64,000 nucleotides of DNA from contig DASQNO010000010.1 in assembly GCA_035644935.1 (NCBI GenBank), positions 21,753-85,752 on the forward strand. The letters are read 5' to 3'. The position numbers and the translations under genes were made by a program. This DNA is from CADCVW01 sp035644935 (GTDB lineage Bacteria > Pseudomonadota > Alphaproteobacteria > Sphingomonadales > Sphingomonadaceae). The notes beneath the pieces are model-generated. The model was not told the origin of the DNA, did not search any database, and saw only the letters and a list, made by a program, of their open reading frames with translations. This document shows, one piece after another, positions 17,898-27,192 of this stretch (position 1 is the first letter of the stretch; each line of letters begins with the position of its first letter).

Positions 17898-19025
17898 CGG
17901 TGGCTTACCGATCCTCGGGGCGGAGGCGTCTCTCCGGCTATCGCGCTGTCGGCATTCGCAAAGCGCGGAAAATGGTGGTCGCAAAAACAAGGTATTGCCC
18001 TGTTTCTCGTCCTGGAGCGCCTGGCGCCCGCGGGGTGGAAAACACAGGTTTTTGGCGGCAGCCCCGAAAGGGCAACGCGAATGCTTGATTTGGCGCTGAC
18101 CGGAGGCTGAGCGAAGTCAATTGCAAGGCCCGCTTCCCACACTTGACGGACATCTACCTTGGAATGTTCCTACGCTCAGGTGATGCGGAAGCTAACCAGC
18201 TCCCTCGCTGATTGGCTTCAAGGGCTCGCCAACTGACCAATGTCCCTCTCGCTGACGCGTTGACCATGATCGCCGGTCCATTCAGGCGCTGGAATGATCG
18301 TGAAGTCGTCAAAACAAAGCATGTGGTTGATAAAGGCAGGACGAAGACACCCACTCGCTCACCATAGTGGCATATCGCCGACTACGTCTTTGACGAATGT
18401 TGGGGTGCGACGCTGAAAATGCGGCCACCAACCACTCAGCAAACTCGCCGTGCGATCGCCCACAATGATATTCAGAGATCATGTTCTAGGAACGCAGTCA
18501 GCATGAGTACTGGATAGGAAGCAAAGGTTCGCATGCACGATCTCCTTCTAGTCTCTCGTGCACACCCGTTTCATCCCGGAGTGCAGCTAGAGCGCCCGTG
18601 TTAAACCATTTCTTAAGGGCTATCGCAGTCCGAAAACATGCGCCCGTCTTGAGGTCGTACTTACTTGCGCGTCCAACCCAGCGCGTATTAATTGCAGCCA
18701 AGTGAATGGATCATTGGCGCTAAGGGGCGTGTTCCTGTGCCTCAAGGATGTCTTCAGTTGTATTATTCCCCCAAACGTCTTTCAAGAAGAGGAGCTCTGT
18801 GATCGTCTGATCGGACAGCACGTGGCTGCATCCGCTTGTGAGCACGGTCGGCTTATGCGTAATTGCTCACGGATGAGCTTCGCGAATTTCGCAGCGCCAA
18901 TTAGCGGCACGACGAGTTCGCTGAAGATCGGCCGTACCCCGTGCCTGGCGAGAGCCTCTGCAAAGCCTCCTGTGCACAAGAGGTCGCGGCCTCAAGCAGA
19001 TGCACGATCGTTTAACGGAGCGGCA
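17898..19025. other. 1.1 kb without a convincing gene, one coding-like remnant
   Basis: No frame here has a ribosome site and coding character over its whole length. On the minus strand at about 18850-18979 a frame reads CTGGFAEALARHGVRPIFSE and continues LVVPLIGAAKFAKLIREQL. This looks like a piece of a real protein, but it has no recognisable family and no flanking continuation. The rest appears to be degraded or intergenic DNA. Confidence 0.4.
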
Positions 19026-20780
19026 TCAACCTCCCGGCGTAAAGGTCTGAGTGACCTTCCCATCGGTGATCGTCAGGGTGCCCGTGGGCGCATTATCAAA
19101 GACGTAGCGCACGCGGATCTGACCCCCCGCTTCAACATACACCGGCGTGGGAAGGCCATCGTTTACTCCCCGCTCCCCGCGTATTGAGAAGATGGCACCG
19201 GCCGTGACCGGCGAACCGTCCGAGTTGATGCCGCTTAAACGTTGCTCTGCCGAGTTGATGGACAGCGGCTGCCTGCCGGGATTCCGGAAGGTCAGAAAGG
19301 CTTCGAACTTCCCGTCTCGAGCACCGCCCGCACGATCGACTCTGACATCTAGCTTGGACAGCGGCTTGAACGCCCCGGTGCCCAGTGGTGGGGCAGTGCC
19401 GATGCTCGTTCCGTCGTCGGCCCCGCTTGCATCGATGAAGAGGATCTTGGCGTCGTCTTCACGCAGCCCGATCCGGCTGATCGGTCCACGAACAACGGGG
19501 GGCTTCATCACGTAGCGGATCTTGAGCTCACCGCCGACAGGAATGGTGGGCGGCCCATCGAAGAACGTCGGTGCGTCGCCATCGGCACGGTAGGGCACCC
19601 CCTCATAGATGCCTACCCCATCCTCATCGGTCATGACCATGTGCAGGGTTTCTTGGCCGATCGTTCGCGGGCTTCCCGACTTGTTGGCGACGGTCACGAA
19701 CAGATGAACCTTTCCGTCACGACCAACCCGAACGCCGTCGACGCGAATGTCGAAGCGCTGGAGCGAGTGGAACACCCCGGGCGCCACCGTCGGCGGGAGC
19801 GGCGTTAAGGGTTGCGCTACCACCGGGGGCGGCGCGGGGGTCGCGGGAGCCGGTGCGGGCGGGGCTGGCCTGGGCGCGGGCGGTGGCGGAGCGGGCATGG
19901 GCGTTGGCGGCGCAGGCGTTGGGACGGGTGACGTCGGCGCAGGGGACTGGGGCTGCGGAACCGGAGCTGGTGCAGGTGCCGCGGCTGAGGGACGGGTTGC
20001 CGTCCAGTTCCTCAGCCCTCCGAGCGGGTCTGCAGCCGTGTCAACTGCCCGTATGATCGTCCCGTCCGGTGACAAGGCAAGCTTCAGGCCTGAGCGTCCG
20101 TCTTTGTTCGTCGGCGTATGCCAAATGATTCCCGCGGTCTCCGCGCCGGCCGCGCCCTCGAAGTACGCGAGAGACAAGAGATAGCGGACGGTGGTGCCGT
20201 CGGCCCGGAACAGCTTGCCCAGAACGAATTCGGGTCCTCCGCCATTAGGCGCTCCTTCAAAGACAAGGTCCCCCAGGGGCGTGGTCCACCGCCCCTTAAA
20301 CCGGTCCTTGACCTGCTGCTCCGTTAGCTTGCCGGCCATGTCGCCGACCTGAGATACGCGCCGGTAATGCATGGAGCTCACAGCGCCGTGTTCGACCGGC
20401 GAGGTCACAAGCAGGCCCTGCCCACCGGATAGGAGCGTCACCGACACCGGTTTAGCCGCAGAGGTTCTTTCCGCGTAGCTCCCAACCAGAGTGGTCGACG
20501 TAGACCGCGCCAGGTCGAACGTGAACGAGCCTTCGTTCACCAAGGCGTACCTGTTCTGAACCCAAGTCTTGGCATTGATCTGGCCGGACGCCATGTCGAA
20601 ATCCACCCAGGTGTCGTGACGGGTGGTGGAGCGCCACACCCCATCCATTTCCTTGATCTGGGACGCGGTAGCTTGTGCGGCCGCGGGCGTGGCGGTGGCA
20701 ACGAGCGGTAACGCAGTGCCGCACAGAAGCAGGAGGTGAAGCGCGGCGGTGCCGGCGCGCAGAGCGGATTGTCGGGTCAT
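19026..20780 (-). CDS. Secreted proline-linked modular protein, family member A (two C-terminal domains)
   Basis: The product is 584 residues with a signal peptide ending ATPAAAQA. An N-terminal beta-rich region contains DGVWRSTTRHDTWVDFD, followed by a second GxW-type module with FKGRWTTPLGDLVFEG and LALSPDGTIIRAVD. A linker of about 75 residues (about 270-345) is almost entirely Pro and Ala. Two copies of a domain of about 110 residues end the protein: copy 1 begins FHSLQRFDIRVDGVRVG, copy 2 begins FKPLSKLDVRVDRAGGA. Each closes with P-x-G-G-x-[LI]-[KR]-[IV]-R-Y-V. The same C-terminal domain ends the proteins encoded at 27.9-29.6 kb and 36.9-37.8 kb. Function is unknown; an immunoglobulin-like extracytoplasmic binding domain is my inference. 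It is the last gene of a minus-strand run. Confidence 0.85.
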   Translation of the reverse strand: MTRQSALRAGTAALHLLLLCGTALPLVATATPAAAQATASQIKEMDGVWRSTTRHDTWVDFDMASGQINAKTWVQNRYALVNEGSFTFDLARSTSTTLVGSYAERTSAAKPVSVTLLSGGQGLLVTSPVEHGAVSSMHYRRVSQVGDMAGKLTEQQVKDRFKGRWTTPLGDLVFEGAPNGGGPEFVLGKLFRADGTTVRYLLSLAYFEGAAGAETAGIIWHTPTNKDGRSGLKLALSPDGTIIRAVDTAADPLGGLRNWTATRPSAAAPAPAPVPQPQSPAPTSPVPTPAPPTPMPAPPPPAPRPAPPAPAPATPAPPPVVAQPLTPLPPTVAPGVFHSLQRFDIRVDGVRVGRDGKVHLFVTVANKSGSPRTIGQETLHMVMTDEDGVGIYEGVPYRADGDAPTFFDGPPTIPVGGELKIRYVMKPPVVRGPISRIGLREDDAKILFIDASGADDGTSIGTAPPLGTGAFKPLSKLDVRVDRAGGARDGKFEAFLTFRNPGRQPLSINSAEQRLSGINSDGSPVTAGAIFSIRGERGVNDGLPTPVYVEAGGQIRVRYVFDNAPTGTLTITDGKVTQTFTPGG

Positions 20781-20868
20781 GCTTGTATCCTAGGCATAGC
20801 GGGCCAAGCCCGCGTGTGTTCGGTTCGTGGCGTCTTGCGGCTGCCGCACTGGCGGACAGCGGCGGCAG

Positions 20869-21354
20869 TTATTCTTGGGTCATGCTGGCCGGGCAGGTCG
20901 CGGTGACGCGGCGGGACAGGGCCGTGAAGTTCATCGACACGGGCTTCTGACCGGGGCCGACCTGCATGGTCATGGCCATCGTCATGTTCATGCTGGTCGG
21001 CGTGTAGGTGCCGGTCTGCCGATAGGAGGATTTCACACCCTCGTTTTCGCAACTGGCGACGATGGCGAACTTGCCTCCCCCGACCGATCGCTGGGTGAAC
21101 TTGCAGCTCGAGCCCTGGCTCGTGGCGGCGAGCCGTTTCTCAAGCGTGTCGTTCTGGATACCTTTGGAGGTAGCGCAGTGACGCGAGATGTCCTTGGTGC
21201 CGTCGGCGTGTGTGGTCGTCGTCTCGTAGACGCCCGGAAGAAAGGCCGTTCCGGCAGGCGCGCCGGTCGCCGCGATGGCGGCGGCGCCGAGCGACGCACC
21301 GGCCATGGCGAGGATCGGCAAGGCGGCGGGACGGAAACAGCGGCGGGCGTTCAT
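20869..21354 (-). CDS. DUF3617-type periplasmic protein
   Basis: The product is 161 residues from ATG 21354 (MNARRCFRPAALPILAMAGA); the frame is open further upstream, but the signal peptide fixes this start. The mature protein begins GVYETTTTHADGTKD, has Cys residues in SRHCATSKGIQND, SSCKFTQ and ASCENEG that could form disulphides, and closes with MNFTALSRRVTATCPASM. This layout fits the DUF3617 family of small exported proteins. Role unknown; it sits among other exported proteins of the same strand. Confidence 0.75.
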   Translation of the reverse strand: MNARRCFRPAALPILAMAGASLGAAAIAATGAPAGTAFLPGVYETTTTHADGTKDISRHCATSKGIQNDTLEKRLAATSQGSSCKFTQRSVGGGKFAIVASCENEGVKSSYRQTGTYTPTSMNMTMAMTMQVGPGQKPVSMNFTALSRRVTATCPASMTQE

Positions 21355-21485
21355 GGAAGCGATCCTTTGTGCGATGGCGATTGTTCTGCGGGAGCGAACA
21401 GGGACAGGCTGCGTCACCCGAGGGTCCCGCCACCCCCGGCCTGTCATTCGCATCGGCCCATGCTGCGGGCCGTTGCGGGCTGCGT

Positions 21486-21935
21486 TCATTGGGCGAGGGG
21501 CGCGCTCAAGACCGGCTGACCGTAGCCGTTGGCGGCCACGTCGCCGTCTCTGGTCCCGACCCACAAGAGGAAAGCGAGGCCGACCAGCATGGCCAAGGTG
21601 GAGAGCAGGGCGACGAAGCCTGCCACCGCAAGGCCAGCGCCCATCGTGGCTGCGTTGCCGATGGTCATCGACGCGAAGACTGCCATCAGGATAGACGGGG
21701 CGGCGGGCGCCAACGGAACCATCACCAGCCAGCCGGGACGGCCGAAGTCGTGGAGGCGCTTGGTCATCAGCGCGGCCGCCGGGTAGAGCAGGGCCAGGCT
21801 TACCACACCGCCGGCCACCGGGAGGAGATTGGCGACAACGCCCGCGCCGACCAGACCGGCAAAGCCGATCCAGAAGTCGCGCCTGGACGTGCGGCCGTTG
21901 AGGTCAAGGTAAAGGTGCTGCCAGCTGGTGGTCAT
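21486..21935 (-). CDS. DUF805 family membrane protein
   Basis: The product is 149 residues with about four membrane helices. The N-terminal NGRTSRRDFWIGF and the RLHDFGRPGWLVMVPL motif between helices are diagnostic of DUF805. Family members are inner-membrane proteins of unknown function. It has a 43-base gap to the upstream gene at 21979-22332 and is probably co-transcribed with it. Confidence 0.88.
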   Translation of the reverse strand: MTTSWQHLYLDLNGRTSRRDFWIGFAGLVGAGVVANLLPVAGGVVSLALLYPAAALMTKRLHDFGRPGWLVMVPLAPAAPSILMAVFASMTIGNAATMGAGLAVAGFVALLSTLAMLVGLAFLLWVGTRDGDVAANGYGQPVLSAPLAQ

Positions 21936-21978
21936 GACTTGGGTCTCTTCTTCGATCGGTTGAGGATTGATGGTGGGT

Positions 21979-22332
21979 TCAGCAGCGCGGCCGCCGCGGC
22001 GCGCGGCCGCCGGCGAACTCGCGCATGGCGTCGGCCATCTGCGCGGAGCCGCGACTGTTGTCGTTTTCGAACATGGCGGTCATCTGATCGAGGATGGCCT
22101 GTGCCTCCGGCGGGACGCCGGCGGCGCTGTCCTTCTTCATGCGTCGGATCGCATTCAGAGTTTCAGCCGTGTCCTTGTCCTCGCCGCCGCGCTTTTTCGC
22201 ATCGCACTGTACCGGCTTGGCGGGCGCGCTCGCCTTGGGAGGGGTGGCGCCGGCCGGCGCCGGAAGCGCGAGCAGGCTGGTGCTTGTGGCCGCCGCAAGC
22301 AGCAGCAGGCCGATTACCCTGATGGTCGACAT
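21979..22332 (-). CDS. Small exported protein, 117 residues
   Basis: An ATG at 22332 is preceded by GGAGG. The signal peptide MSTIRVIGLLLLAAATSTSL is followed by an Ala/Pro-rich start and a helical charged part (CDAKKRGGEDKDTAETLNAI, then AILDQMTAMFENDNSRG). The C-terminus is GRAPRRPRC. It has one Cys near each end of the mature chain. No family is recognised. Confidence 0.7.
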   Translation of the reverse strand: MSTIRVIGLLLLAAATSTSLLALPAPAGATPPKASAPAKPVQCDAKKRGGEDKDTAETLNAIRRMKKDSAAGVPPEAQAILDQMTAMFENDNSRGSAQMADAMREFAGGRAPRRPRC

Positions 22333-22372
22333 GATCGGCTCCTCCCTGAGGCAAGCGCGCGCGGCAGGGCGC

Positions 22373-22855
22373 TTATTTGAAGGTTGTGACAACAGTGGAC
22401 GGGCTCGCCGGGCAGGCCGCAGGCGCGGCGCGGTCGGCGCCCTCCTTGGCCTTGGGCGCGCTCTGCGCGAGCTGCATCGCCGTGCCGGTGACCGCACCCG
22501 CGACCTGTGCGACGCGGTCCGACCCTGCGAGCCCGGACACTTGGCCCATCAGGCCGAGAGCCGAACCGCCCTCGCCATTGGCCGCCGACACGGCGGTGCC
22601 CGCGACCGCTCCGGCAATCTGCCCGGCGGTGCCGTTGCCGAGCAATCCGCCGCCGCCCAGAAGATTGCCGACACCGGCGCTGTTGGCGGCCTTGAGGAGA
22701 CCGCCGAAGCCGAAGCCCCTTTTCTTCTTCTTGGGCGCGGCCTGCACCTCGGTGCCGGTGGCGCAGCCCGCGCCTTGCGTGGCCGAAGCCGGCGCCGGGT
22801 TCAGGCTGTAAAGCAAAGCGGCAATTGCAGCGGTGCTGAAACTCTTGGTGATCAT
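22373..22855 (-). CDS. Exported glycine-rich protein, 160 residues
   Basis: An ATG at 22855 has a GGGAG site seven bases upstream. The signal peptide (MITKSFSTAAIAALLYSLNP) is followed by a basic KKKKRGFGFGGLLKAANSAG and a long Gly/Ala-rich stretch with glycine-zipper-like spacing (GQIAGAVAGTAVSAANGEGG and QVAGAVTGTAMQLAQ). Such stretches often insert in or line membranes. A short protein with similar composition is encoded at 36.4-36.8 kb. No named family. Confidence 0.65.
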   Translation of the reverse strand: MITKSFSTAAIAALLYSLNPAPASATQGAGCATGTEVQAAPKKKKRGFGFGGLLKAANSAGVGNLLGGGGLLGNGTAGQIAGAVAGTAVSAANGEGGSALGLMGQVSGLAGSDRVAQVAGAVTGTAMQLAQSAPKAKEGADRAAPAACPASPSTVVTTFK

Positions 22856-22913
22856 CGTATATCTCCCGTGTTTGGCGTGTCGGTTCGGCGCGCGTCTGCT
22901 CGGCGCCCTGGAG

Positions 22914-24055
22914 TTACTTGACGTTGTCCTTGGTTGTGGACGCCGGCGACCGTGGCAGTCGCCAGAAGCGCCGGATGACCTCCGCAAAGCGGCGCTCGAC
23001 CTCGGCGACTTCGTCCGTGTCGGGCGCTTCGCCCTCGTTCCGCTGGTGCATCATTCCGGCTCCACTGCTTGACTGAAGACTTGATAAGCGGGGGCAAGCG
23101 GCAGCATTGGGTCGCGCGCGGCGGAACTTTGTGGCAAATGTGGCAGTAGGCTTCGACAGGGCGGGATCAGTGTCTGGTTGCGAATGGCGTGATCGGGCAC
23201 GAGGAGCTGGCGGAGGACGCGTTCCTTGGCCCTGACCGACAAGCTTCGGCAGATTGACGCTTGCGGGAAGACCGGGTTCACCGGACCCCTGTCCTTGGCA
23301 GATCTCGCCGAGGTAAGTCCGGTTGCTCAGCGGCAGGTAGAGCGCTCCCCAGCTCATCGTCTTGGGTGGGATGATCTCGCCGCGGATGGAGCGTGCACGG
23401 CCGAACATCCCAGCTGCCTTAAGCTCGGCCTCCAAGGCCTGCACGGAGCCCATGCAAGATACCGATGGAAGATGTGGCGGACCTGCTCGGCTTCGGCTTC
23501 TTCGATCAGGAGCTTGCGTTCTTGCACGCGATATCCGAGCGGCACGACACCGCCCATCTACATGCCCTTGGACGCGGCGATCTTGTTGCGGATGCGCTCG
23601 CCCGTGACCTCGCGCTCGAACTGGGCGAACGCGAGCAGCACGTTGAGCGTCAGCCGGCCCATGCTGGTTGGTCATGTTGAACGCCTGCGTTACCGACACG
23701 AAGCTGGCGCTGGCCTCGTCCAGAACGTCGACGATGCGCGAGAAGTCGGCGAGGCTGCGGGTAAACCGGTGGATATTGTAGACAATAATCACGTCGACTT
23801 CGCCGGCAGCGACCTCTCCGAGCAGGCGCTTGAGGGCGGGCCGCTCCAGCGTTCCGCCTGTGAACCCTCCGTCGTGATAGTCGCCCGGTGTCAACGTCCA
23901 GCCCTCATGGCGCTGGCTGGTGACGTAGGCCGCACAGGCCCCCGCTGTGCATCCAGGCCGTTGAACTCCTGCTCCAGCCCATCCTCAGTCGATTTGCGGG
24001 TGTAGATCGCGTAGCGGACTGCACGAACGCGATCAGGCTCGCGTTTCAAAGGCTT
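22914..24055 (-). pseudogene. Large serine recombinase (resolvase/invertase family), multiply broken
   Basis: The catalytic N-terminus reads RYAIYTRKSTEDGLEQEF with the nucleophile Ser in the RKST motif. At about 23942 one base is missing (REACAAYV expected); the frame resumes with CAAYVTSQRHEGWTLTPGDY, then GGFTGGTLERPALKRLL and VYNIHRFTRSLADFSRIVDV. A second shift lies at about 23668 after QAFNMTN, followed by LAFAQFEREVTGERIRNKIA. A nonsense codon replaces the Trp in KGMWMGG (TAG) before VVPLGYRVQERKLLI. A third shift lies at about 23454 after FHRYL, and the C-terminal domain continues to 22914. At least four lesions make it inactive. It interrupts a run of exported-protein genes. Confidence 0.85.
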
Positions 24056-24235
24056 ACGCTGGAGCCTCCTGTGCGGCTGCCAACCTGTTGGGTCTGTGAG
24101 ATCCGGCAGGGTAGCGCCTCGGCTGCGTCCCCGCAGCTTGAGCAACTGAGCAGCCTTGGTTGGGGCAGGGGAGGGGAGTAGCTCCCGCGCAGGCTCCGGT
24201 CACTGCCCCGTAGGTTCGATCTGATTGTCGCTCAT
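24056..24235 (-). pseudogene. DUF3489-like fragment fused to the recombinase remnant
   Basis: An ATG at 24235 starts MSDNQIEPTGQ and meets a TGA almost at once. The frame then reads PTKAAQLLKLRGRSRGATLP and DLTDPTGWQPH, the helix-turn-helix-like core of DUF3489 proteins that normally accompany such recombinases. Immediately after WQPH the sequence jumps to RRLQRKPLKREPDRVRAVRY, which is recombinase-proximal. A deletion has therefore removed the end of the DUF3489 gene and any intervening DUF2924 gene. Upstream, 24236-24535 shows no gene. Confidence 0.65.
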
Positions 24236-24535
24236 ACCGGTTTCCAGTCATCGAGGCGTTCCGCACGCGGCGGAGGCTCTCCCACGAGCTGGAGCCCCGA
24301 GGTGCATGACGGGGCGCGGAGTGGGGCGGCTGGTCCGCTCGACTCACATAAAAAACAGTGCTCTGGTGCAGCACGAAGCCCAGTCTTCCCCGCCGTAGCT
24401 CGAGCTTGTGAGCGGATGCGTATGGGCGCGGTGACCCGACCGCGCGCCGACTTCGCGGGCTCCGCTGCGAGGGTAGCGTCGTGTGCACGGTGGCGGGGCT
24501 GAGCTTACGGCCAAGCGGGCGAAGGCTGCGCGAAT

Positions 24536-24811
24536 ATGACGCTTAAGCTGGGCGAGCTGCCGATTTCGCCGGCAGATCAGCGCTGCTGCGCCAAACGCGG
24601 TCGCGCCGCGACGCCAATTCGCCTACAACTGGCGGGCGCGACCGACATGCTCCTGCTGTTCGACTTCGCGAACCTGTCCGAATTCAGCGCAGCCGCCCAA
24701 GCCAGACTCAATGAGGACGCCGCCGTCCGCCGATACGAGACCAGCTTTGTTAAGCAGGAGCTCAAGTTTGCGCCGTTTGTCTGGCTGGAGTCCCACGACT
24801 GGGCCGGTTGA
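24536..24811 (+). CDS. Hypothetical protein, 91 residues
   Basis: Starts MTLKLGELPISPADQRCCAK; the second half (LLLFDFANLSEFSAAAQARL, then FAPFVWLESHDWAG) has good codon character. There is no clear ribosome site. It may be a surviving fragment of cargo beside the recombinase. No family recognised. Confidence 0.35.
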   Translation: MTLKLGELPISPADQRCCAKRGRAATPIRLQLAGATDMLLLFDFANLSEFSAAAQARLNEDAAVRRYETSFVKQELKFAPFVWLESHDWAG

Positions 24812-24862
24812 AGGCTTTCTGCGGGGGTTGCTTCCCTGACGAGCAAGCTCCTTAGTGATCTT

Positions 24863-25858
24863 CTAGAGCCGCTTACTCCCAAGATCAGGCCTTAGCTTCG
24901 GTGTCGACACGAACCTCTTGGTGCGTCGTGCGTCCGCCCCGTGCAACGACGGGTAATGTTGGACTTTCCGTCCCCCGGCTTCCTCCACGGGGGCGATATG
25001 CAACGATCGCTTAGGGTGATCGATGATAAATCGGCGGTCCGCGAGCGCGTCTATCCCGAGGATCATTGCCGGAGCGCCATTCTCGAACCCAAGGACGTGA
25101 AATACCGGCAGATCCGCGATGCGCACGTTGAAATTAAGCCAGCGTGCGTCACCGATTTCAAGAGCCTCAAGTTTGTGAACGACGCTGGGCATCGCTTGCG
25201 ACGTCACTCCCTTCAACGCGCTCGCTCGCTTCAAACCCCGGGTCGCTAGAGTGACTCCGAGAAGGCGCGCGGCTGCCCAGTTGATGATGGTTCCCTTGGC
25301 TCCGGTGTCGAGAACGGCGGGTATGGCAACCCCGTCGATTGTCACGCTTAGAAGCGGGGTCAGGCCCTCGTCTAGGGTGATCGGCACGGGAGCGTGCATG
25401 CCCCTGAGCATTTCCGGCGTGGTCCGATCCACCATGCGCCAGGACCGGCCCGGAATGTCCATCTCCACGACGTACCGCGCAATCACGTCCGTCCCGAGCA
25501 CGCCGTCGACGCCCAGTGCGTCCACAGGGCTCGGCGGCAGGGCGAAGGCTTCGAGGCCTTTGAAGGTGCGGCCGTCAACCGCCAGTTGGCCCAGCGTCAG
25601 CGTTTGAATTTGCGTCTGTCCCGCCGCGCCGTTCAGACTCTGCGAGCCGGCAACCTTCATCGATCCTGGCATCGCGGCGCGGAGCCTGGGCAACACCGAT
25701 GTGCTGGTTGCGGCGGTGTCGATCACGAAGCGCAGCGGCTTGGACCCGTCGAGAGTCACGTGTGCAATGGGATGGCCGGAAGGGAGCACCTCCAGGGGAG
25801 CGGCAGCGAGCGGGGCGGCGAGCGACAGCGCCGCTGCGAGAAGGACGTTTCTGAGCAT
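24863..25858 (-). CDS. Exported tandem retropepsin-like aspartic protease
   Basis: The product is 331 residues with a signal peptide ending AAPLAAA. It has two retropepsin-like halves. The first has catalytic Asp47 in RFVIDTAATSTSVL and the partner motif DGVLGTDVI. The second has Asp184 in AVLDTGAKGTIINW and the partner motif MILGIDALADR. Note DTA in the first half and DTG in the second. Bacterial periplasmic members with two such units are known as aspartyl protease family proteins. It is nine bases after the stop of the propeller protein upstream, so it belongs to an operon starting at 29595. Confidence 0.85.
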   Translation of the reverse strand: MLRNVLLAAALSLAAPLAAAPLEVLPSGHPIAHVTLDGSKPLRFVIDTAATSTSVLPRLRAAMPGSMKVAGSQSLNGAAGQTQIQTLTLGQLAVDGRTFKGLEAFALPPSPVDALGVDGVLGTDVIARYVVEMDIPGRSWRMVDRTTPEMLRGMHAPVPITLDEGLTPLLSVTIDGVAIPAVLDTGAKGTIINWAAARLLGVTLATRGLKRASALKGVTSQAMPSVVHKLEALEIGDARWLNFNVRIADLPVFHVLGFENGAPAMILGIDALADRRFIIDHPKRSLHIAPVEEAGGRKVQHYPSLHGADARRTKRFVSTPKLRPDLGSKRL

Positions 25859-25867
25859 CGCGGATCT

Positions 25868-27151
25868 CTACTTCCCTGGTGTTTGGGGCTGCGGCTTGGA
25901 CCACCACAGCGCGTTGATGATGAGCCACCGGTCGCCGAAGCGTCCGAGGTGAAAGTGATCGACGAACCACGGCGTCTCGACGCGCGCGACGGCTGCGTTG
26001 CCGGCAATGTCGAGCACCTCGACGCTGCGCACCCATTTCTCGCGTGGCGTCCGGAGCGAGCCGTCGGCGGTGAGCTGGACAAGCTCGTCGGCGCTCATGC
26101 GGCGGAGCGGAAACATTTCGCGCGCGGTCGGCCAGTCGCCGACCACGGCGCGCTTGGCGAGGTCCGGGTGGAGAGCACGGGCGACGCGTTTGGCGTCGCC
26201 CTCCAGCTGACCATCGACATAGTCGTAGGCGACGGCTTCGATCGCGGCGACGGCGCTGGTGTCCAGGCTTCGGGCTTGAGTGCCTGGGCGAGGCAGATCG
26301 ACCTGGTAGACGTCCGCCATGCCCTCAGCCTGCCCTTCGCGCGGACGCGTGCTGGCGAAGGTGATCGCGCCGTTTCTTCCAAAGGCGGGCGTGAAGTTGA
26401 ACGGACCGATGTTGACGCTGTCGGGCAGCGCTTCCGGTTCGGACCAGTCGCCGTCCGCCCGGCGTCGGCTCATGTGCAGTAGCCCGCGCGCGCCCACCTG
26501 CCGCCAGAACAAGGCCGTTTGCCCATCCCGTGACAAAGTGAAGTCGCTCTCGCTCGCGGCCGAGTTGATCGGCGCACGCAGCAACTGGGGCTGGGCGAAC
26601 CCAGTCCCTCTCGCTGCAGCGGAGTAGATGTCGAGCCCGCCCAGCCCGCTCTTGCGCGCCGTGGCGAAATACAGCTCGCCGTCGTGGAGTTCGGGACCGA
26701 GTTCTTCTCCGCGCCCGTTCACCACGTCACCAAGATGTTCGGGCGCCTGCCACCGGCCCGCGCGCCTCTCCGAGCGCCAGATGTCCAGATCGCGCTTGTC
26801 CGGCCGCGCCGGCGTCGGCCGGTCGGATACGAAATACATCGTGCCGCCGTCGGGCGTCACCCACGGATCGGAGTCGCGCCAGCGCGCGTCCGAGAAGTCG
26901 GCCAAGCGAGGCTTGGACCAGCCTGGTCCCGATCGTTCGGCCACGAAGATGCGCGAGCCCGCGAAGTCGAGTTGCGAGCGCGCGAACGCCATCGTTCGGT
27001 CGTCACCCGAAACGCTTAGGTTGTATTCGTTCAGCTCCGCGGAAACGTCCGTCCGCAGCGCCGGAGCTTGCGGCGTGCGTGCCTGGCTCAAAAAGGGCGT
27101 CAGAGCGCAGATCAGCGCAATTATGGGCCCAAAGCGAACTTTATGCGTCAT
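25868..27151 (-). CDS. Exported PD40 propeller fused to an NTF2/lumazine-binding-like domain
   Basis: The product is 427 residues with a signal peptide (MTHKVRFGPIIALICALTPF, ending SQA). Residues about 35-290 form a WD40-like PD40 propeller, with blades such as DSDPWVTPDGGTMYFVSDRP and DFTLSRDGQTALFWRQVG. Residues about 300-425 match the NTF2-like/putative lumazine-binding fold: AIEAVAYDYVDGQLEGD at the start and HLGRFGDRWLIINALWW at the end. The domain pairing is unusual. Tight spacing to both neighbours indicates an operon. Confidence 0.78.
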   Translation of the reverse strand: MTHKVRFGPIIALICALTPFLSQARTPQAPALRTDVSAELNEYNLSVSGDDRTMAFARSQLDFAGSRIFVAERSGPGWSKPRLADFSDARWRDSDPWVTPDGGTMYFVSDRPTPARPDKRDLDIWRSERRAGRWQAPEHLGDVVNGRGEELGPELHDGELYFATARKSGLGGLDIYSAAARGTGFAQPQLLRAPINSAASESDFTLSRDGQTALFWRQVGARGLLHMSRRRADGDWSEPEALPDSVNIGPFNFTPAFGRNGAITFASTRPREGQAEGMADVYQVDLPRPGTQARSLDTSAVAAIEAVAYDYVDGQLEGDAKRVARALHPDLAKRAVVGDWPTAREMFPLRRMSADELVQLTADGSLRTPREKWVRSVEVLDIAGNAAVARVETPWFVDHFHLGRFGDRWLIINALWWSKPQPQTPGK

Positions 27152-27192
27152 TTTGTGACTTTCCAGCTTGCGGGGGTGCCAGACGGCAGCGG

